A stretch of DNA of 64,000 nucleotides from Albimonas marina (GCF_029223255.1 NZ_JARHUC010000002.1:496001-560000), one strand, 5' to 3'. Shown: positions 8,461-17,273, counted from the first letter of the stretch. Numbers and translations are program-made. The notes: generated by a model not told the origin, from the sequence alone.

Positions 8461-8696
8461 ATCCCCGCCGGACCGCGCCGCGACGCCTCTTCGCGAAGAC
8501 CGAGGGCGGGATCCCCGACGCCCGGGCGCGATCCCGGCGGGCCCGTCCACGACGCGCCGGGCCCGGCGCGCGCCCGCCCGCGCATCCCCTGCCGCCGGCT
8601 CCCGCGCCCGTCTCTGCGCCGAGGGTCCGGCCGCCGCGCCTCCGCCGCCTTCGCCGCGACGACGGCGATTGACGCGGGCGCCAAATTCATAACCAT

Positions 8697-8713
8697 GAAC
8701 GAACCTCTCGTTC
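8697..8713. promoter_or_regulatory. inverted repeat just upstream of the VPLPA-CTERM gene
   Basis: GAACGA and TCGTTC separated by 5 nt, ending 13 nt before the ATG. A TTGACG at 8669-8674 and an AT-rich patch (CATAAC, 8689-8694) lie just ahead, so the repeat would sit near the transcription start. It does not fit the alphaproteobacterial LexA spacing GAAC-N7-GTTC. Candidate operator or mRNA leader hairpin. Confidence 0.35.
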
Positions 8714-8726
8714 GGAACCGGAATCC

Positions 8727-9326
8727 ATGACCCTGACGTTGAAATGCCTGGGCGCCGTCGGCGCCTGTCTCCTGGCCGCCGCGCAGCCGGCGGCCGCCAG
8801 CGCCGTTTTCACCATCCAGGAGGTCGGCGCCGACGTCGTCGCGTCCTGGAGCGGAAGCCTCGACACCACGACGCTCACGTTCAGCGGGTCCGGAACGGGA
8901 ACCGTCGGCGGCATGAACCCCGGCACGGGCACCCTGGTCGCCCAGGTCGGCGACTTCGACTCCTACGTCGCCCCGGACTGGGTCTCCTTCGGGACCGGCT
9001 CGCTGATCTTCGCGAACAGCATCGAAGGGGTCAATTTCGGCATGCTCGACGGCGCCGACGTCTCCTCCGTCAACGAGCTGCAGATCGCCACCGGCTACGT
9101 CCCGGGCACGTCGTTCTCGGGGTCGATGACCTTCCTGGGCGCCACCCTCGCCGGCCTCGGCCTCGTCGCCGGGTCCTACGTGAACACGCTCGAGAACCTG
9201 GAGACGATCACCGTCACGATTCTGCCGAGCTCGAACGCCGCGGTGCCCCTGCCGGCGGCCGCGCCGCTGCTGATCGGCGGCGTCGGCGCGCTCGCCTTCG
9301 CCTCGCGTCGGCGCCGCAGCGCCTGA
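8727..9326 (+). CDS. VPLPA-CTERM sorting domain-containing secreted protein
   Basis: Exported protein of 199 aa with an N-terminal signal peptide (hydrophobic residues 7-24, AASA cleavage region). It ends in a VPLPAAAPLLIGGVGALAF segment and an RRRR tail, the VPLPA variant of PEP-CTERM sorting signals read by an exosortase (XrtD type). The mature part is Ser/Thr/Gly-rich with few charged residues (SGSLDTTTLTFSGSGTGTVG), predicted beta-rich, like other cell-surface or biofilm CTERM proteins. No exosortase gene is in the window, which is usual because targets are scattered. The ATG at 8727 fits the signal peptide. Base composition is lower in GC than its neighbours in the Thr/Ser-rich middle. 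Confidence 0.85.
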   Translation: MTLTLKCLGAVGACLLAAAQPAAASAVFTIQEVGADVVASWSGSLDTTTLTFSGSGTGTVGGMNPGTGTLVAQVGDFDSYVAPDWVSFGTGSLIFANSIEGVNFGMLDGADVSSVNELQIATGYVPGTSFSGSMTFLGATLAGLGLVAGSYVNTLENLETITVTILPSSNAAVPLPAAAPLLIGGVGALAFASRRRRSA

Positions 9327-9366
9327 TCCCTGCGCGCCCCCGTCCCCCCCCGGGCGATGCCGCGAG

Positions 9367-9397
9367 GGGGACGGCCGGGCGGGGCGATGCGGACGCG
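9367..9397 (+). repeat. 31-bp dispersed repeat, copy 2
   Basis: Exact match to 4595-4625. It lies in the 110-bp gap between the convergent VPLPA-CTERM gene and the gamma-carbonic anhydrase gene, and its right flank AGCGGCCGCGAGGGCCGCCC contains further dyad symmetry. Confidence 0.75.
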
Positions 9398-9436
9398 CAG
9401 CGGCCGCGAGGGCCGCCCGCGCCGGCGCAAACGCCG

Positions 9437-9964
9437 TCAGAGGGGCTTCAGCATCTCGCGGAAATGGCGGCCGTTCTCCTGGTAGCGGCGGGCGGAATCG
9501 AGCAGCCCCGCCTTCTCCGCCTCGGTCAGCTCGCGCACCGGCTTGGCGGGGGCGCCCACGGCCATCCAGCCGTCCGGGATCTCCTTGCCCTCGGTCACCA
9601 GGGCGTTGGCGCCGATCAGGCAGCCCTTGCCGATCTTCGCGCCGTTCAGCACCGTCGCTCCCATCCCGATCAACGAGCCGTCGCCGATCGTGCAGCCGTG
9701 GATGATGGCGTTGTGGCCCACGGTCACGTTCTCGCCCACCACCAGCGGCACGCCGGGGTCGGCGTGGCAGATCGTGCCGTCCTGGATGTTGGAGCCCGCG
9801 CCGATGGTCAGCCATTCCTTGTCGCCGCGCAGCACCGCGCCGAACCAGATCGAGACGTCGCGCCCCAGCCGGACCGAGCCCATCACATGCGCCCCGGGCG
9901 CGACCCAATAGTCGCCCGCCTCGGGCAGTTCCGGCGAACGCTCGCCAAGGGCGTAGACGGTCAT
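9437..9964 (-). CDS. gamma-carbonic anhydrase family protein (left-handed beta-helix)
   Basis: Hexapeptide-repeat protein of 175 aa forming a trimeric left-handed beta-helix that binds a metal; members hydrate CO2 or have lost that activity. The repeats run from GSVRLGRDVSIWFGAVLRGD to GANALVTEGKEIPDGWMAVG. The three metal-histidine positions are visible as ICHADPGVPL, VTVGHNAIIHGC (H-x4-H). The sequence WFGAVLRGD with Arg and Asp matches the YrdA/PaaY group. The ATG at 9962-9964 overlaps the TGA of gmk as ATGA, so it is translationally coupled to guanylate kinase. Substrate specificity is not certain. Confidence 0.85.
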   Translation of the reverse strand: MTVYALGERSPELPEAGDYWVAPGAHVMGSVRLGRDVSIWFGAVLRGDKEWLTIGAGSNIQDGTICHADPGVPLVVGENVTVGHNAIIHGCTIGDGSLIGMGATVLNGAKIGKGCLIGANALVTEGKEIPDGWMAVGAPAKPVRELTEAEKAGLLDSARRYQENGRHFREMLKPL

Positions 9965-10689
9965 CGCATCCTCTCCTGAAATTCCCGGTTCAGCGCCTGC
10001 ACGAAGCCCACCAGCCCCGGCCGGCGCGCGCGGGCCAGCCGCTCCGCCGCCAGGATGCGGCGGATCTCGGTCTCGCAGCGCTCCAGGTCGTCGTTGATCA
10101 GGACGTAGTCGTAGGCGTCCCAATGGCTGATCTCGTCCATCGCGCGGGCCATGCGCCCGCCGATCACCTCGGCCGAGTCCTGGCCGCGCGCGCGCAGCCG
10201 CCGCTCCAGCTCGGCGATCGAGGGGGGCAGGATGAAGACCGAGACCACCGCGTCCTTGAGGACCGAGTTGCGCAGCTGCTGCCCGCCCTGCCAGTCCACG
10301 TCGAAGATCACGTCGCGCCCGGCCGCCAGCGCCGCCTCGACCGGGGCGCGGGGGGTGCCGTAGAGGTTCCCGAACACCTCCGCATGCTCCAGGAACTCGC
10401 CCGCCTCGATCATCGCCTCGAAGCGGCCGCGGTCGAGGAAGTGGTACTCCCGCCCGTCCTCCTCCCCCGGCCGCGGCGCACGGGTGGTGGCCGAGATCGA
10501 GAACTCGAACGCCTCGTCGTTGGCGAGGATCCGGCGCGAGAGCGTGGATTTCCCCGCGCCCGAGGGCGAGGAGAGGATGAACAGCAGCCCGCGGCGCGCG
10601 TCCGCCGCGCGCCGGGCGCGCGGCACGGGCCCCTCGGCGGGGGCCGCCGCGGGGGTCTCGGCCTGGCTCATGCCGGCGGTGTCGGTCAT
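9961..10689 (-). CDS. gmk: guanylate kinase
   Basis: Converts GMP and ATP to GDP and ADP in the cytoplasm. 242 aa, slightly longer than the usual 205 because of a 33-residue Ala/Pro-rich N-terminus. The P-loop is SSPSGAGKST (residues 40-49), followed by the GMP-binding SATTRAPRPGEEDGREYHFL and the DVDWQGGQQLR lid region. The ATG at 10687-10689 has GGGAGG 5 nt upstream; an internal ATG at codon 7 is possible. It follows yicC by 73 bp and overlaps the carbonic anhydrase gene; the yicC-gmk pairing is widespread. Confidence 0.93.
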   Translation of the reverse strand: MTDTAGMSQAETPAAAPAEGPVPRARRAADARRGLLFILSSPSGAGKSTLSRRILANDEAFEFSISATTRAPRPGEEDGREYHFLDRGRFEAMIEAGEFLEHAEVFGNLYGTPRAPVEAALAAGRDVIFDVDWQGGQQLRNSVLKDAVVSVFILPPSIAELERRLRARGQDSAEVIGGRMARAMDEISHWDAYDYVLINDDLERCETEIRRILAAERLARARRPGLVGFVQALNREFQERMR

Positions 10690-10762
10690 CCTCGCCTCCC
10701 GGGGCCTGTCGCGGCGGGTCGCGCCGCCCCGTCGGGTCGGCGCGGGCGGGCCGCCTGCGGGG

Positions 10763-11668
10763 TCATTCGATGTTCTGCGCCTGCTCGCGCATCTGGTCGA
10801 TCACCGTCTTCAGCTCCAGCCCCGCGGCGGTCAGGGCGGTGAAATCGGCCTTCGAGCACAGGGTGTTGGCCTCGCGGTTGAACTCCTGCACCAGGAAGTC
10901 CAGGCGCCGGCCGACGGGGCCGTCGGCGGCCAGCAGGTCGCGCGCGGCGCCGACATGGGCGCGCAGGCGGTCGAGCTCCTCGCGCACGTCGCCCTTCACC
11001 GCCAGCAGCGCCAGCTCCTGGGCCAGGCGCTCGGGCCCGACCTCGGCGGGGGCGCCGGCGGCGATCAGCGCCTCGACCTTGCGGGTCAGCGCGGGGCCGG
11101 CCTGGGCGGCGCGCTCGGCGGCGGCGGCCTCGGCCTCGTCGGTCAGCGCCGCGATGCGGTCGACCTGGGCGGCGAGGATGTCGTGCAGGCGCGCGCCTTC
11201 CTCGTCGCGGGTCTCGATCAGGATCGCGAGCGCCTTGTCGCCGTCGGCGAGGATCGCGGCGTCCTGGGCGGCGCGGGTCTCGGCGTCGGCCTCCTCGATC
11301 TCGGAGGTCTCGAGCATGCCGGGACGCGCCAGCAGCGCCTCGACCGACAGGGGGGCGAGGGCGAATCCCGCCTCGCGCGCGGCGGCGGAGATGCGGGCGG
11401 CGGCGTCGAGCGCGGCGGCCAGCGCCTCGGGGTTCACCGCGGCCGCGACCGCGCCGGGGCGGCGCGACAGGCGCAGGCCGGCGGAGACCGATCCACGCGC
11501 GATCCGCGCCTTCACCGCGTCGCGGAAGGCGCGCTCGATCCCGTCGCGCCCCTCCGGGCCGCGCCAGCGCAGGTCGAGGCCGCGCCCGTTGACCGAGCGC
11601 AGCTCCCACCGCCAGGCGAGGCGCTCGTCGCCGCCCTCGACGGCGGCGAATCCGGTCATGCTCTGCAT
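10763..11668 (-). CDS. YicC family endoribonuclease-like protein
   Basis: Protein of 301 aa. YicC proteins are found next to gmk in most proteobacteria and have been linked to RNA turnover. The start MQSMTGFAAVE is the exact family N-terminus (MIRSMTGFA), and the end NREANTLCSKADFTALTAAGLELKTVIDQMREQAQNIE is the conserved DUF1732 tail. ATG 11666-11668 has GAGGGG upstream; the open frame continues upstream but has no similarity. The middle is Ala-rich coiled coil. First gene of the yicC-gmk-carbonic anhydrase run, with its promoter expected in the 368-bp gap to the divergent PAS_5 gene. Confidence 0.9.
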   Translation of the reverse strand: MQSMTGFAAVEGGDERLAWRWELRSVNGRGLDLRWRGPEGRDGIERAFRDAVKARIARGSVSAGLRLSRRPGAVAAAVNPEALAAALDAAARISAAAREAGFALAPLSVEALLARPGMLETSEIEEADAETRAAQDAAILADGDKALAILIETRDEEGARLHDILAAQVDRIAALTDEAEAAAAERAAQAGPALTRKVEALIAAGAPAEVGPERLAQELALLAVKGDVREELDRLRAHVGAARDLLAADGPVGRRLDFLVQEFNREANTLCSKADFTALTAAGLELKTVIDQMREQAQNIE

Positions 11669-12036
11669 AGACGACCCCTCGATCGGACGCCCCGCCGCCG
11701 GGCCGCCGGCGGGCGCGCGGACCATAGCCAAGGCCCGCCGGACGGGCAACCGACCAGCGCTGCCGCGGCGCACAACTTGAGATTGTTCGTCATCGCCGCG
11801 CGCTCCCGCCAGAGCCGATTTCGTCGATCCACGTGGAAAATCCCCGCGAAGTCAGAGTCTTCGCCCGGATTAATCCTGATTAGGAGTTCATTAACCCTCT
11901 CGTCGCTCCCGCGATCGGAAGATTCGCTGCAAATTGCCCGCAGAGACGAGGGGCGGTTCTCCGAAGGGGTTCGGAGCCACACGACCGGGCGGGATCCAAT
12001 CGACCGCCAGTCGAGACTGGAACGGGATGGGTGGAA
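11669..12036. other. divergent regulatory region between yicC and the PAS_5 gene
   Basis: 368 bp without a supportable gene. The right half is clearly AT-richer than its surroundings and contains a perfect 10-bp palindrome GGATTAATCC (11867-11876) and the CtrA-like site at 11880-11895. It probably holds both divergent promoters. Confidence 0.6.
11880..11895 (+). promoter_or_regulatory. candidate CtrA-binding site
   Basis: TTAG-N7-TTAAC differs by one base from the CtrA consensus TTAA-N7-TTAAC. It lies about 140 bp upstream of the PAS_5 gene, directly after the palindrome GGATTAATCC. The presence of ChpT shows the CtrA phosphorelay exists in this organism. A single near match is weak evidence on its own. 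Confidence 0.35.
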
Positions 12037-12792
12037 ATGATAAGAAATTATCGCAAAATCGAAAGCGTCATGGACCATCCGAACACTCAGGCCCTGTATC
12101 GCTACTGGAACGACCTGCGGGCCGGCCGCGATGCGCCGTGCCGTTCGGAGGTCGACCCTCGCCGGATTTCCGGCTCCCTCGAGACGATGTTCATCCTCGA
12201 AGCCCTGGACAACGGCCAGATGCGCTTCCGCCTGGCGGGCACCAAGCTGTGCGAGTGGCTGGGCATGGAGGCGCGGGGCTGCGTGGCCGAGACGGTGATG
12301 GCCCGCGGCCACGAGGGCGAGCTGCCCGACCTCGCCCGCCGCGTCCTGCGCACCCCCGGCATCGGGGTGATGCGGCTGCGGGCGCTGGACGGCGCGGGAA
12401 CCGACTGGCCGGGCGAGGCGCTGCTGCTGCCGCTGCGCTCGGAGCTGGGGGACCTGGCGCGGGTGATCGGCTGCGTGAACCTCGAATCCGAGGGGCCGCG
12501 CCGCCGGGTGGCGCCGCCGCTGCGCCTGCGCTGCCTGGGCGCCCGGCTGACGCCGATCGAGACCGATCCCGCGATGGCCCGCCCCGCGGACCGCGAGCGG
12601 CGCTTCGCCGACCCGCTGGGCGGCGGCGATCTCGCCGACGCCACCGGCTTCGCCGCGCCGCTCTCGCCCTTCGGGCGCGCGACGGGCCTGGCCGAGACGC
12701 GGCCCACGCTGACCGCGATCGAGGGCAATCCGACGGCCGCCCGTCCGCGCGGCGCGGGCCGTCGACCCAACCTCCGCATCGTCAAGGACTGA
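12037..12792 (+). CDS. PAS_5 domain-containing protein
   Basis: Protein of about 251 aa with an N-terminal PAS_5 domain (residues about 12-150): LYRYWNDLRAGRDAPCRSEVDPRRI, MFILEALDNGQMRFRLAGTK and EWLGMEARG are the conserved blocks. The last 80 residues are Arg/Pro-rich and probably disordered. PAS_5 proteins are common and mostly uncharacterised in Rhodobacterales; several are found with cell-cycle or c-di-GMP regulators. ATG 12037 was chosen; GTG 12031 and ATG 12070 are in frame, and no strong ribosome-binding site decides between them. The 3' end, encoding VKD and stop, is repeated 74 bp downstream. The upstream region has a CtrA-like site. Confidence 0.75.
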   Translation: MIRNYRKIESVMDHPNTQALYRYWNDLRAGRDAPCRSEVDPRRISGSLETMFILEALDNGQMRFRLAGTKLCEWLGMEARGCVAETVMARGHEGELPDLARRVLRTPGIGVMRLRALDGAGTDWPGEALLLPLRSELGDLARVIGCVNLESEGPRRRVAPPLRLRCLGARLTPIETDPAMARPADRERRFADPLGGGDLADATGFAAPLSPFGRATGLAETRPTLTAIEGNPTAARPRGAGRRPNLRIVKD

Positions 12793-12869
12793 CGATCCGC
12801 GAGGCGTCGGGACCGATGCGCCAGCCGGCGCCGGATCCCGAAGATCTCTGCTGCGTCAAGGACTGACGA
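12780..12869 (+). repeat. 16-bp direct repeat at the PAS_5 gene end
   Basis: CGTCAAGGACTGACGA occurs at 12780-12795, spanning the last codons and stop, and again at 12854-12869. The second copy also reads VKD-stop in its frame. This looks like a short local duplication of the gene end. Confidence 0.7.
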
Positions 12870-13144
12870 CGGCGGAGCGGGGCCGGGGATCCTGGCCGCC
12901 GCCCGCCCTCCCCGATCGTCGTCGCCGGGCCTCGCCCGGCGCTCGCGGCCGCGCGTGGGACGCGGCTTCACGACGAGGCGCCAGGACGGCGCGGGAGCGG
13001 CGGGAGGCGCCGGCGCGTGTGGGGACGCGCCGCATTCCCGGCCCCTCCGCGGTTCCGATCCCCGGGCCGCGGCCGCGCCCGCAGGCCTGCCCGCCTGCGG
13101 GCGCATCGTCTTTCGGGAAAGAGAGGCCGGGCAGCCGCGGGCGA
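12793..13144. other. convergent intergenic region, PAS_5 gene to zapA
   Basis: 352 bp without a supportable gene. It holds the second copy of the 16-bp repeat (12854-12869) and the hairpin at 12923-12941; the remainder is GC-rich and shows nothing else recognisable. Confidence 0.5.
12923..12941. terminator. hairpin between PAS_5 gene and zapA (convergent)
   Basis: CGCCGGGC and GCCCGGCG pair around CTC. It is the best stem in the 352-bp convergent gap. No T-run on either side. Confidence 0.35.
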
Positions 13145-13843
13145 TCAGCTCCGCGGGGCCAGCGGATCCTCGTCCTCGTCGCGATCCTCGGGCACGTCGC
13201 CGTCGACGTCGGAGCCGTCGTCGCGGGAGAGGTCGTCCTCGTAGACGTCGGGCGCCTCGGCCTCGGCGGTCTCCTCGAAGGCGGCGGGCTCGGGCATGTC
13301 GGACGCGAGGTCCGCCTCGCCCCGCTCCTCGTCCAGCGCGTCCAGCTCGAGGTCGTCGTCGGCGAAGGCCTCCTCGCCGTCGTCCTCGTCCTCGACCGCG
13401 CCGTCGGCGATCTCCCCGGCGAGCGAGCGGATGCGCTCGGCCGCCTCCTCCAGCGCTGCAAGCGCGGCCTGCTCGGCCTCCTGCGCGGCGGCGAGCGCGG
13501 CCTCCAGCTCGGCGATGCGCGCGGTAGTCGCGGGGTCGTCGAAGAAGCCGGTCTGCGTGGGGGCCGCGGGGGCGCCGGGCGCCTCGGGGGCCTCCAGCGG
13601 CGCCTCGGCGAAGGCCGAGGCCTCCTCGGCCAAGTGCGCGCGGAAGCGGTCGCCCAGCATCAGCGAGGCCATCAGCAGCATCCGCGTCTCGGGCAGCGCG
13701 GCGAAGCGGGTCCCGAACTGCTCGCGCAGGCTCTCGGCCTCGGCGGCGACCAGGCGGGCGGCCTCGGTCAGGTTCTCCTCCTCGCCGTCGGCGCAGGCGA
13801 CGCGGTAGTTGCGTCCGGCGATGGCGATGTCCAGGTCGGCCAT
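13145..13843 (-). CDS. zapA: cell division protein ZapA with long acidic tail
   Basis: FtsZ-ring-stabilising protein acting at midcell. Residues 1-75 are the ZapA domain: [12 protein letters not shown]-type strand, [21 protein letters not shown] and [18 protein letters not shown]. Ordinary ZapA is about 100-130 aa; this one is 232 aa. The extension contains a coiled coil ([20 protein letters not shown]) and then about 90 residues dominated by Asp and Glu ([20 protein letters not shown]). The neighbouring coiled-coil gene, 42 bp upstream on the same strand, is the usual zapA partner in this order. A strongly acidic tail could compete with FtsZ's own C-terminal linker or be disordered filler; no function is shown. 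Confidence 0.85.
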   Translation of the reverse strand: MADLDIAIAGRNYRVACADGEEENLTEAARLVAAEAESLREQFGTRFAALPETRMLLMASLMLGDRFRAHLAEEASAFAEAPLEAPEAPGAPAAPTQTGFFDDPATTARIAELEAALAAAQEAEQAALAALEEAAERIRSLAGEIADGAVEDEDDGEEAFADDDLELDALDEERGEADLASDMPEPAAFEETAEAEAPDVYEDDLSRDDGSDVDGDVPEDRDEDEDPLAPRS

Positions 13844-13885
13844 GTCAGCGGGTCTCCTCGCGCTCGGCGGCTGGGGCGACGGTCC

Positions 13886-14281
13886 TCAGACCACGTCGCG
13901 CAGCTCGGCCAGCGCCTCCTCGATCATCGCGGCGTCCTCGGCGCGGGCGGCCTTCAGCGCCTCCACCTCGGCCTTCAGCGCCTCCGCCTCGGCGGCGGCG
14001 GCGTCGCGCTCGGCGCGGGCGGCCTCGCGCGCGGCCTCGGCGCGGTCGCGCTCGGCGGCGGCGGCGTCGTGCGCGGCCTCCAGCTCGCCCAGGCGGGTCT
14101 CCATCTCGGCCACGCGGGAAAGGGCGGCGCGGGCGGTGGCCTGCGCCTCCTCGAGCCGCGGATCCTCGTCGTCGGCCCCTCCGGCGGGGACCCGGGCCGC
14201 GGCGACCGCGGCCTCAAGCTCGCTCATGGCGGCGGACAACGCCCGCCTCGCCGCCGCGATTCCCGTGCTGCGCGCCTGCAA
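13886..14281 (-). CDS. small Ala/Glu-rich coiled-coil protein upstream of zapA
   Basis: Hypothetical protein of 131 aa (TTG start) or 113 aa (ATG 14225-14227). Almost the whole length is heptad-like coiled coil: [37 protein letters not shown]. Many Rhodobacterales carry a short coiled-coil gene between transketolase and zapA, and it is assumed to be cell-division related. The TTG at 14279-14281 is preferred because GAGGAG lies 9 nt upstream, while the ATG has no such site. It is divergent from tkt. Function unknown. Confidence 0.6.
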   Translation of the reverse strand: MQARSTGIAAARRALSAAMSELEAAVAAARVPAGGADDEDPRLEEAQATARAALSRVAEMETRLGELEAAHDAAAAERDRAEAAREAARAERDAAAAEAEALKAEVEALKAARAEDAAMIEEALAELRDVV

Positions 14282-14520
14282 TCGCCCGTGCTCCTCGTTC
14301 CCGCCCCATTGCAGGGGCTTTGATCGATCCGACCACCGCCGCGCGCCCCCGTCAAGCGGGCGCGATGCTGCGCGGAAGGGGGCCCCGGCCCCCGGGAAGC
14401 CGTCCGCGCGCCGCATTCGCAGCCGCGGAATCGCGCGACGCCCGCTTGACCCCCCCGCGCGCGCGTTGCATGACGCGCGCGCCCGTTCCCCTACGCACCC
14501 AGCGACGAAAGGCGACGCCA

Positions 14521-16539
14521 GTGGACATCGCTACCCTCCGCGCCTCGCACCCCGAGCACTGGATGAAGGCCGCCGCGATCCGCGTGCTGGCCATGGACGC
14601 CGTCCAGGCCGCCAACTCCGGACACCCCGGCATGCCGATGGGCATGGCCGACGTGGCGACCGTCCTGTTCGAGAAGCACCTCAAGTTCGACGCCGCCCAC
14701 CCCGAGTGGGCCGACCGCGACCGCTTCGTGCTGTCGGCGGGCCACGGCTCGATGCTGCTCTACGCGCTCCTGCACCTGACCGGCTATCCGGGCATGGACA
14801 TCGAGCAGATCCGCAATTTCCGCCAGCTGGGCTACAAGACCGCCGGCCACCCGGAATACGGCCACGCGCCGGGGATCGAGACCACCACCGGCCCGCTGGG
14901 CCAGGGCATCGCCACGGCCGTGGGCATGGCGATGGCCGAGGAGTCGATGGCCGCCCGCTTCGGGCGCAAGATCGTCGACCACCGCACCTGGGTGATCGCC
15001 GGCGACGGCTGCCTGATGGAGGGCGTCAGCCAGGAGGCCATCGGCCTCGCCGGGCGCCAGAAGCTCAACCGCCTGATCGTGCTGTGGGACGACAACGGCA
15101 TCTCGATCGACGGCAAGGTGTCGATGTCCGACGCCACCGACCAGCTGGCGCGCTTCGCCGCCTCGGGCTGGGAGGTTCTGTCCTGCGACGGCCATGACCC
15201 CGAGGACATCGACCGCGCCCTGAGCGCGGCGAAGAAGTCCGACCGCCCGGTGCTGGTCGCCTGCAAGACCCACATCGGCTTCGGCTCGCCCAAGAAGCAG
15301 GACACCGCCGGCGCCCATGGCAGCCCGCTGGGCGACGCCGAGATCGCCGCGGTGCGCGAGATCTACGGCTGGACGGCGAAGCCCTTCGAGGTTCCCAAGG
15401 ACGTCGCCGCCCAGTGGGCCGAGATCGGCAAGCGCGGCGCGGCCGAGCGCTACCAGTGGGAGGTCCGCCTTGACCAGCTCTCGGGCGCCAAGAAGGCCGA
15501 GTTCGAGCGGGTGATCGCGGGCGAGGCGCCCAAGAAGCTCGCCGGCGCGATCCGCAAGCTGAAGAAGCAGCTCGCCGAGGACGCCCCCAAGGTCGCCACC
15601 CGCAAGGCCTCCGAGATGGCGCTGGCGGCGATCAACCCGGTGATGCCCGAGACGATCGGCGGCTCGGCCGACCTGACCGGCTCGAACAACACGCTGACCG
15701 CGGACCTGGGCACCTTCGACGTGGACAGCCGCAAGGGCCGCTACGTCTACTACGGCATCCGCGAGCATGGCATGGCGGCGGCCATGAACGGCCTGGCGCT
15801 GCACGGGGGCTGCATGCCCTACGGCGGCACCTTCCTGTGCTTCGCCGACTACGCGCGCGGCGCGATGCGCCTGTCGGCGCTGATGGGGGCGCAGGTCACC
15901 TACGTGATGACCCACGACTCCATCGGCCTGGGCGAGGACGGCCCCACCCACCAGCCGATCGAGCACGTGGCGATGCTGCGGGCGACGCCGAACATGAACG
16001 TGTTCCGCCCCGCCGACGCGGTCGAGACGGCCGAGGCCTGGGAGATCGCGCTGACCACCGCGGGCACCCCCTCGGTCCTGGCGCTGAGCCGCCAGAACCT
16101 GCCGACGGTGCGCACCAAGCACAGCTCGAAGAACCTCACCGCCCAGGGCGCCTACGTGCTGGCCGAGGCGGAGGGCAAGCGCCGGGTGATCCTGATGGCC
16201 ACCGGCTCGGAGGTCGAGATCGCGCTCGCCGCCCGCGACCTGCTGCAGGCCGAGGGCATCGGCACGCGCGTCGTCTCGATGCCCTGCTGGGAGCTGTTCG
16301 AGGCCCAGGACGAGGCCTATCGCAAGAAGGTCCTGCCCGCCGGCCCCGTGCGCGTCGCCATCGAGGCGCTGTCGGGCTTCGGCTGGGACAAGTGGCTGTC
16401 GGGCGAGCGCGGCGCCTCGAAGAAGGCGGCCTTCGTGGGGATGGAGGGCTTCGGCGCCTCGGCCCCCGCGCCCGAGCTCTACAAGCACTTCGGCATCACC
16501 GCCGAGGCGGCGGCGGAGAAGGCCAAGAGCCTGCTCTGA
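14521..16539 (+). CDS. tkt: transketolase
   Basis: Thiamine-diphosphate enzyme of the pentose phosphate pathway that moves two-carbon units between sugar phosphates; 672 aa, normal length. Conserved blocks: [16 protein letters not shown] near the N-terminus, [17 protein letters not shown], the ThDP motif [13 protein letters not shown] with DDNGISIDG, the catalytic [15 protein letters not shown], and [20 protein letters not shown]. The start is GTG 14521 ([14 protein letters not shown]); an AAAGG site is upstream and no family similarity precedes it. It is a plus-strand monocistronic gene ending at a strong hairpin. Confidence 0.96.
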   Translation: MDIATLRASHPEHWMKAAAIRVLAMDAVQAANSGHPGMPMGMADVATVLFEKHLKFDAAHPEWADRDRFVLSAGHGSMLLYALLHLTGYPGMDIEQIRNFRQLGYKTAGHPEYGHAPGIETTTGPLGQGIATAVGMAMAEESMAARFGRKIVDHRTWVIAGDGCLMEGVSQEAIGLAGRQKLNRLIVLWDDNGISIDGKVSMSDATDQLARFAASGWEVLSCDGHDPEDIDRALSAAKKSDRPVLVACKTHIGFGSPKKQDTAGAHGSPLGDAEIAAVREIYGWTAKPFEVPKDVAAQWAEIGKRGAAERYQWEVRLDQLSGAKKAEFERVIAGEAPKKLAGAIRKLKKQLAEDAPKVATRKASEMALAAINPVMPETIGGSADLTGSNNTLTADLGTFDVDSRKGRYVYYGIREHGMAAAMNGLALHGGCMPYGGTFLCFADYARGAMRLSALMGAQVTYVMTHDSIGLGEDGPTHQPIEHVAMLRATPNMNVFRPADAVETAEAWEIALTTAGTPSVLALSRQNLPTVRTKHSSKNLTAQGAYVLAEAEGKRRVILMATGSEVEIALAARDLLQAEGIGTRVVSMPCWELFEAQDEAYRKKVLPAGPVRVAIEALSGFGWDKWLSGERGASKKAAFVGMEGFGASAPAPELYKHFGITAEAAAEKAKSLL

Positions 16540-16567
16540 GTGCCCGCTTCGCGGCCGGGAAAAAAGA

Positions 16568-16597
16568 AAGGGCGCGGACCGCGAGGTCCGCGCCCTT
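16568..16597. terminator. bidirectional terminator between tkt and small membrane protein
   Basis: A perfect 13-bp stem (AAGGGCGCGGACC and its complement) with a GCGA tetraloop. On the minus strand it is followed by TTTCTTTTTT, a classic intrinsic terminator for the convergent membrane-protein gene; on the plus strand it is followed only by CTC, so tkt termination is weaker. Confidence 0.85.
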
Positions 16598-16636
16598 CTC
16601 GCATCCGCCAGGGCCCGTGCCGGGGCCCCTGCCCCG

Positions 16637-16879
16637 TCAGGTGCGAAGCAGGCGGTTGGAGATGATGCCGATCATGGCGCCCAGCGCGACGACGCAGACC
16701 GGGGCGGCGACGAAGAAGCCGGGGCCCTCGAAGCCCGACACCTCCGGCAGGATCACCAGGCCGGCGGCGGCGGCCACGGCCACGGCGCCGGTCAGCAGCA
16801 TGCCCGGGGTGACGTGGGTGACGGGAGTGCGTTGCGCGGCCACGGCGGTCGCGCCCGAGGTCGAAGTCGAAGCGCTCAT
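16637..16879 (-). CDS. hypothetical small membrane protein
   Basis: 80 aa with two hydrophobic segments: GMLLTGAVAVAAAAGLVIL (residues about 26-44) and GFFVAAPVCVVALGAMIGII (about 54-73), joined by a short PEVSGFEGP loop. The N-terminal 25 residues are Ser/Thr-rich. ATG 16877-16879 is preceded by AAAGGACG. A TATA-like AT-rich patch lies around 16918-16928. It ends at the strong terminator at 16568-16597. No family recognised. Confidence 0.65.
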   Translation of the reverse strand: MSASTSTSGATAVAAQRTPVTHVTPGMLLTGAVAVAAAAGLVILPEVSGFEGPGFFVAAPVCVVALGAMIGIISNRLLRT

Positions 16880-17027
16880 CGGTCGTCCTTTCGGATCAGG
16901 CTGGAAGGTTGCAGCCTCGATATAGTAAGGGCGACGAAACTTTAGAAGCGGCTGCGTCGCCGCATCGCGGCGTCGCAGGGACGGGCGGCTGGGAGCGGGG
17001 CGCCGGGGCGACCCGGTGCGCGGCCGC

Positions 17028-17273
17028 TCAGTTCAGCGCCGCGCCGCAGTCCAGCCAGCCGCGGCCGAAGGCGCGCAGCATGCGGACCAGGCCCTGGGCG
17101 GGCTGGGCGGCGGTGGGCGGAGCGTCGACCTCGGGTCGGCCGGACATCATCCCCCGCGCGTCGCCGCGCAGGCGACGGGCGGCGTCGCGACGACCCGACA
17201 GCTCTTCGCGACGGCGCTGAGCGGCGGTCTCCCGGTCGAACCGGTCGTAGGCGTCGAAACGATGCGCGTACAT
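17028..17273 (-). CDS. hypothetical small basic protein
   Basis: 81 aa, starting MYAHRFDAYDRFDRETAAQR. The first half is rich in Arg, Asp and Glu (predicted helix), and the end LVRMLRAFGRGWLDCGAALN is amphipathic. ATG 17271-17273 has GGAG 9 nt upstream; an in-frame ATG 15 nt earlier is an alternative. It lies 149 bp from the small membrane protein on the same strand and 204 bp from ileS. Coding potential is moderate: codon third positions are G/C-rich and the N-terminus looks protein-like, but no family is recognised. Confidence 0.5.
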   Translation of the reverse strand: MYAHRFDAYDRFDRETAAQRRREELSGRRDAARRLRGDARGMMSGRPEVDAPPTAAQPAQGLVRMLRAFGRGWLDCGAALN

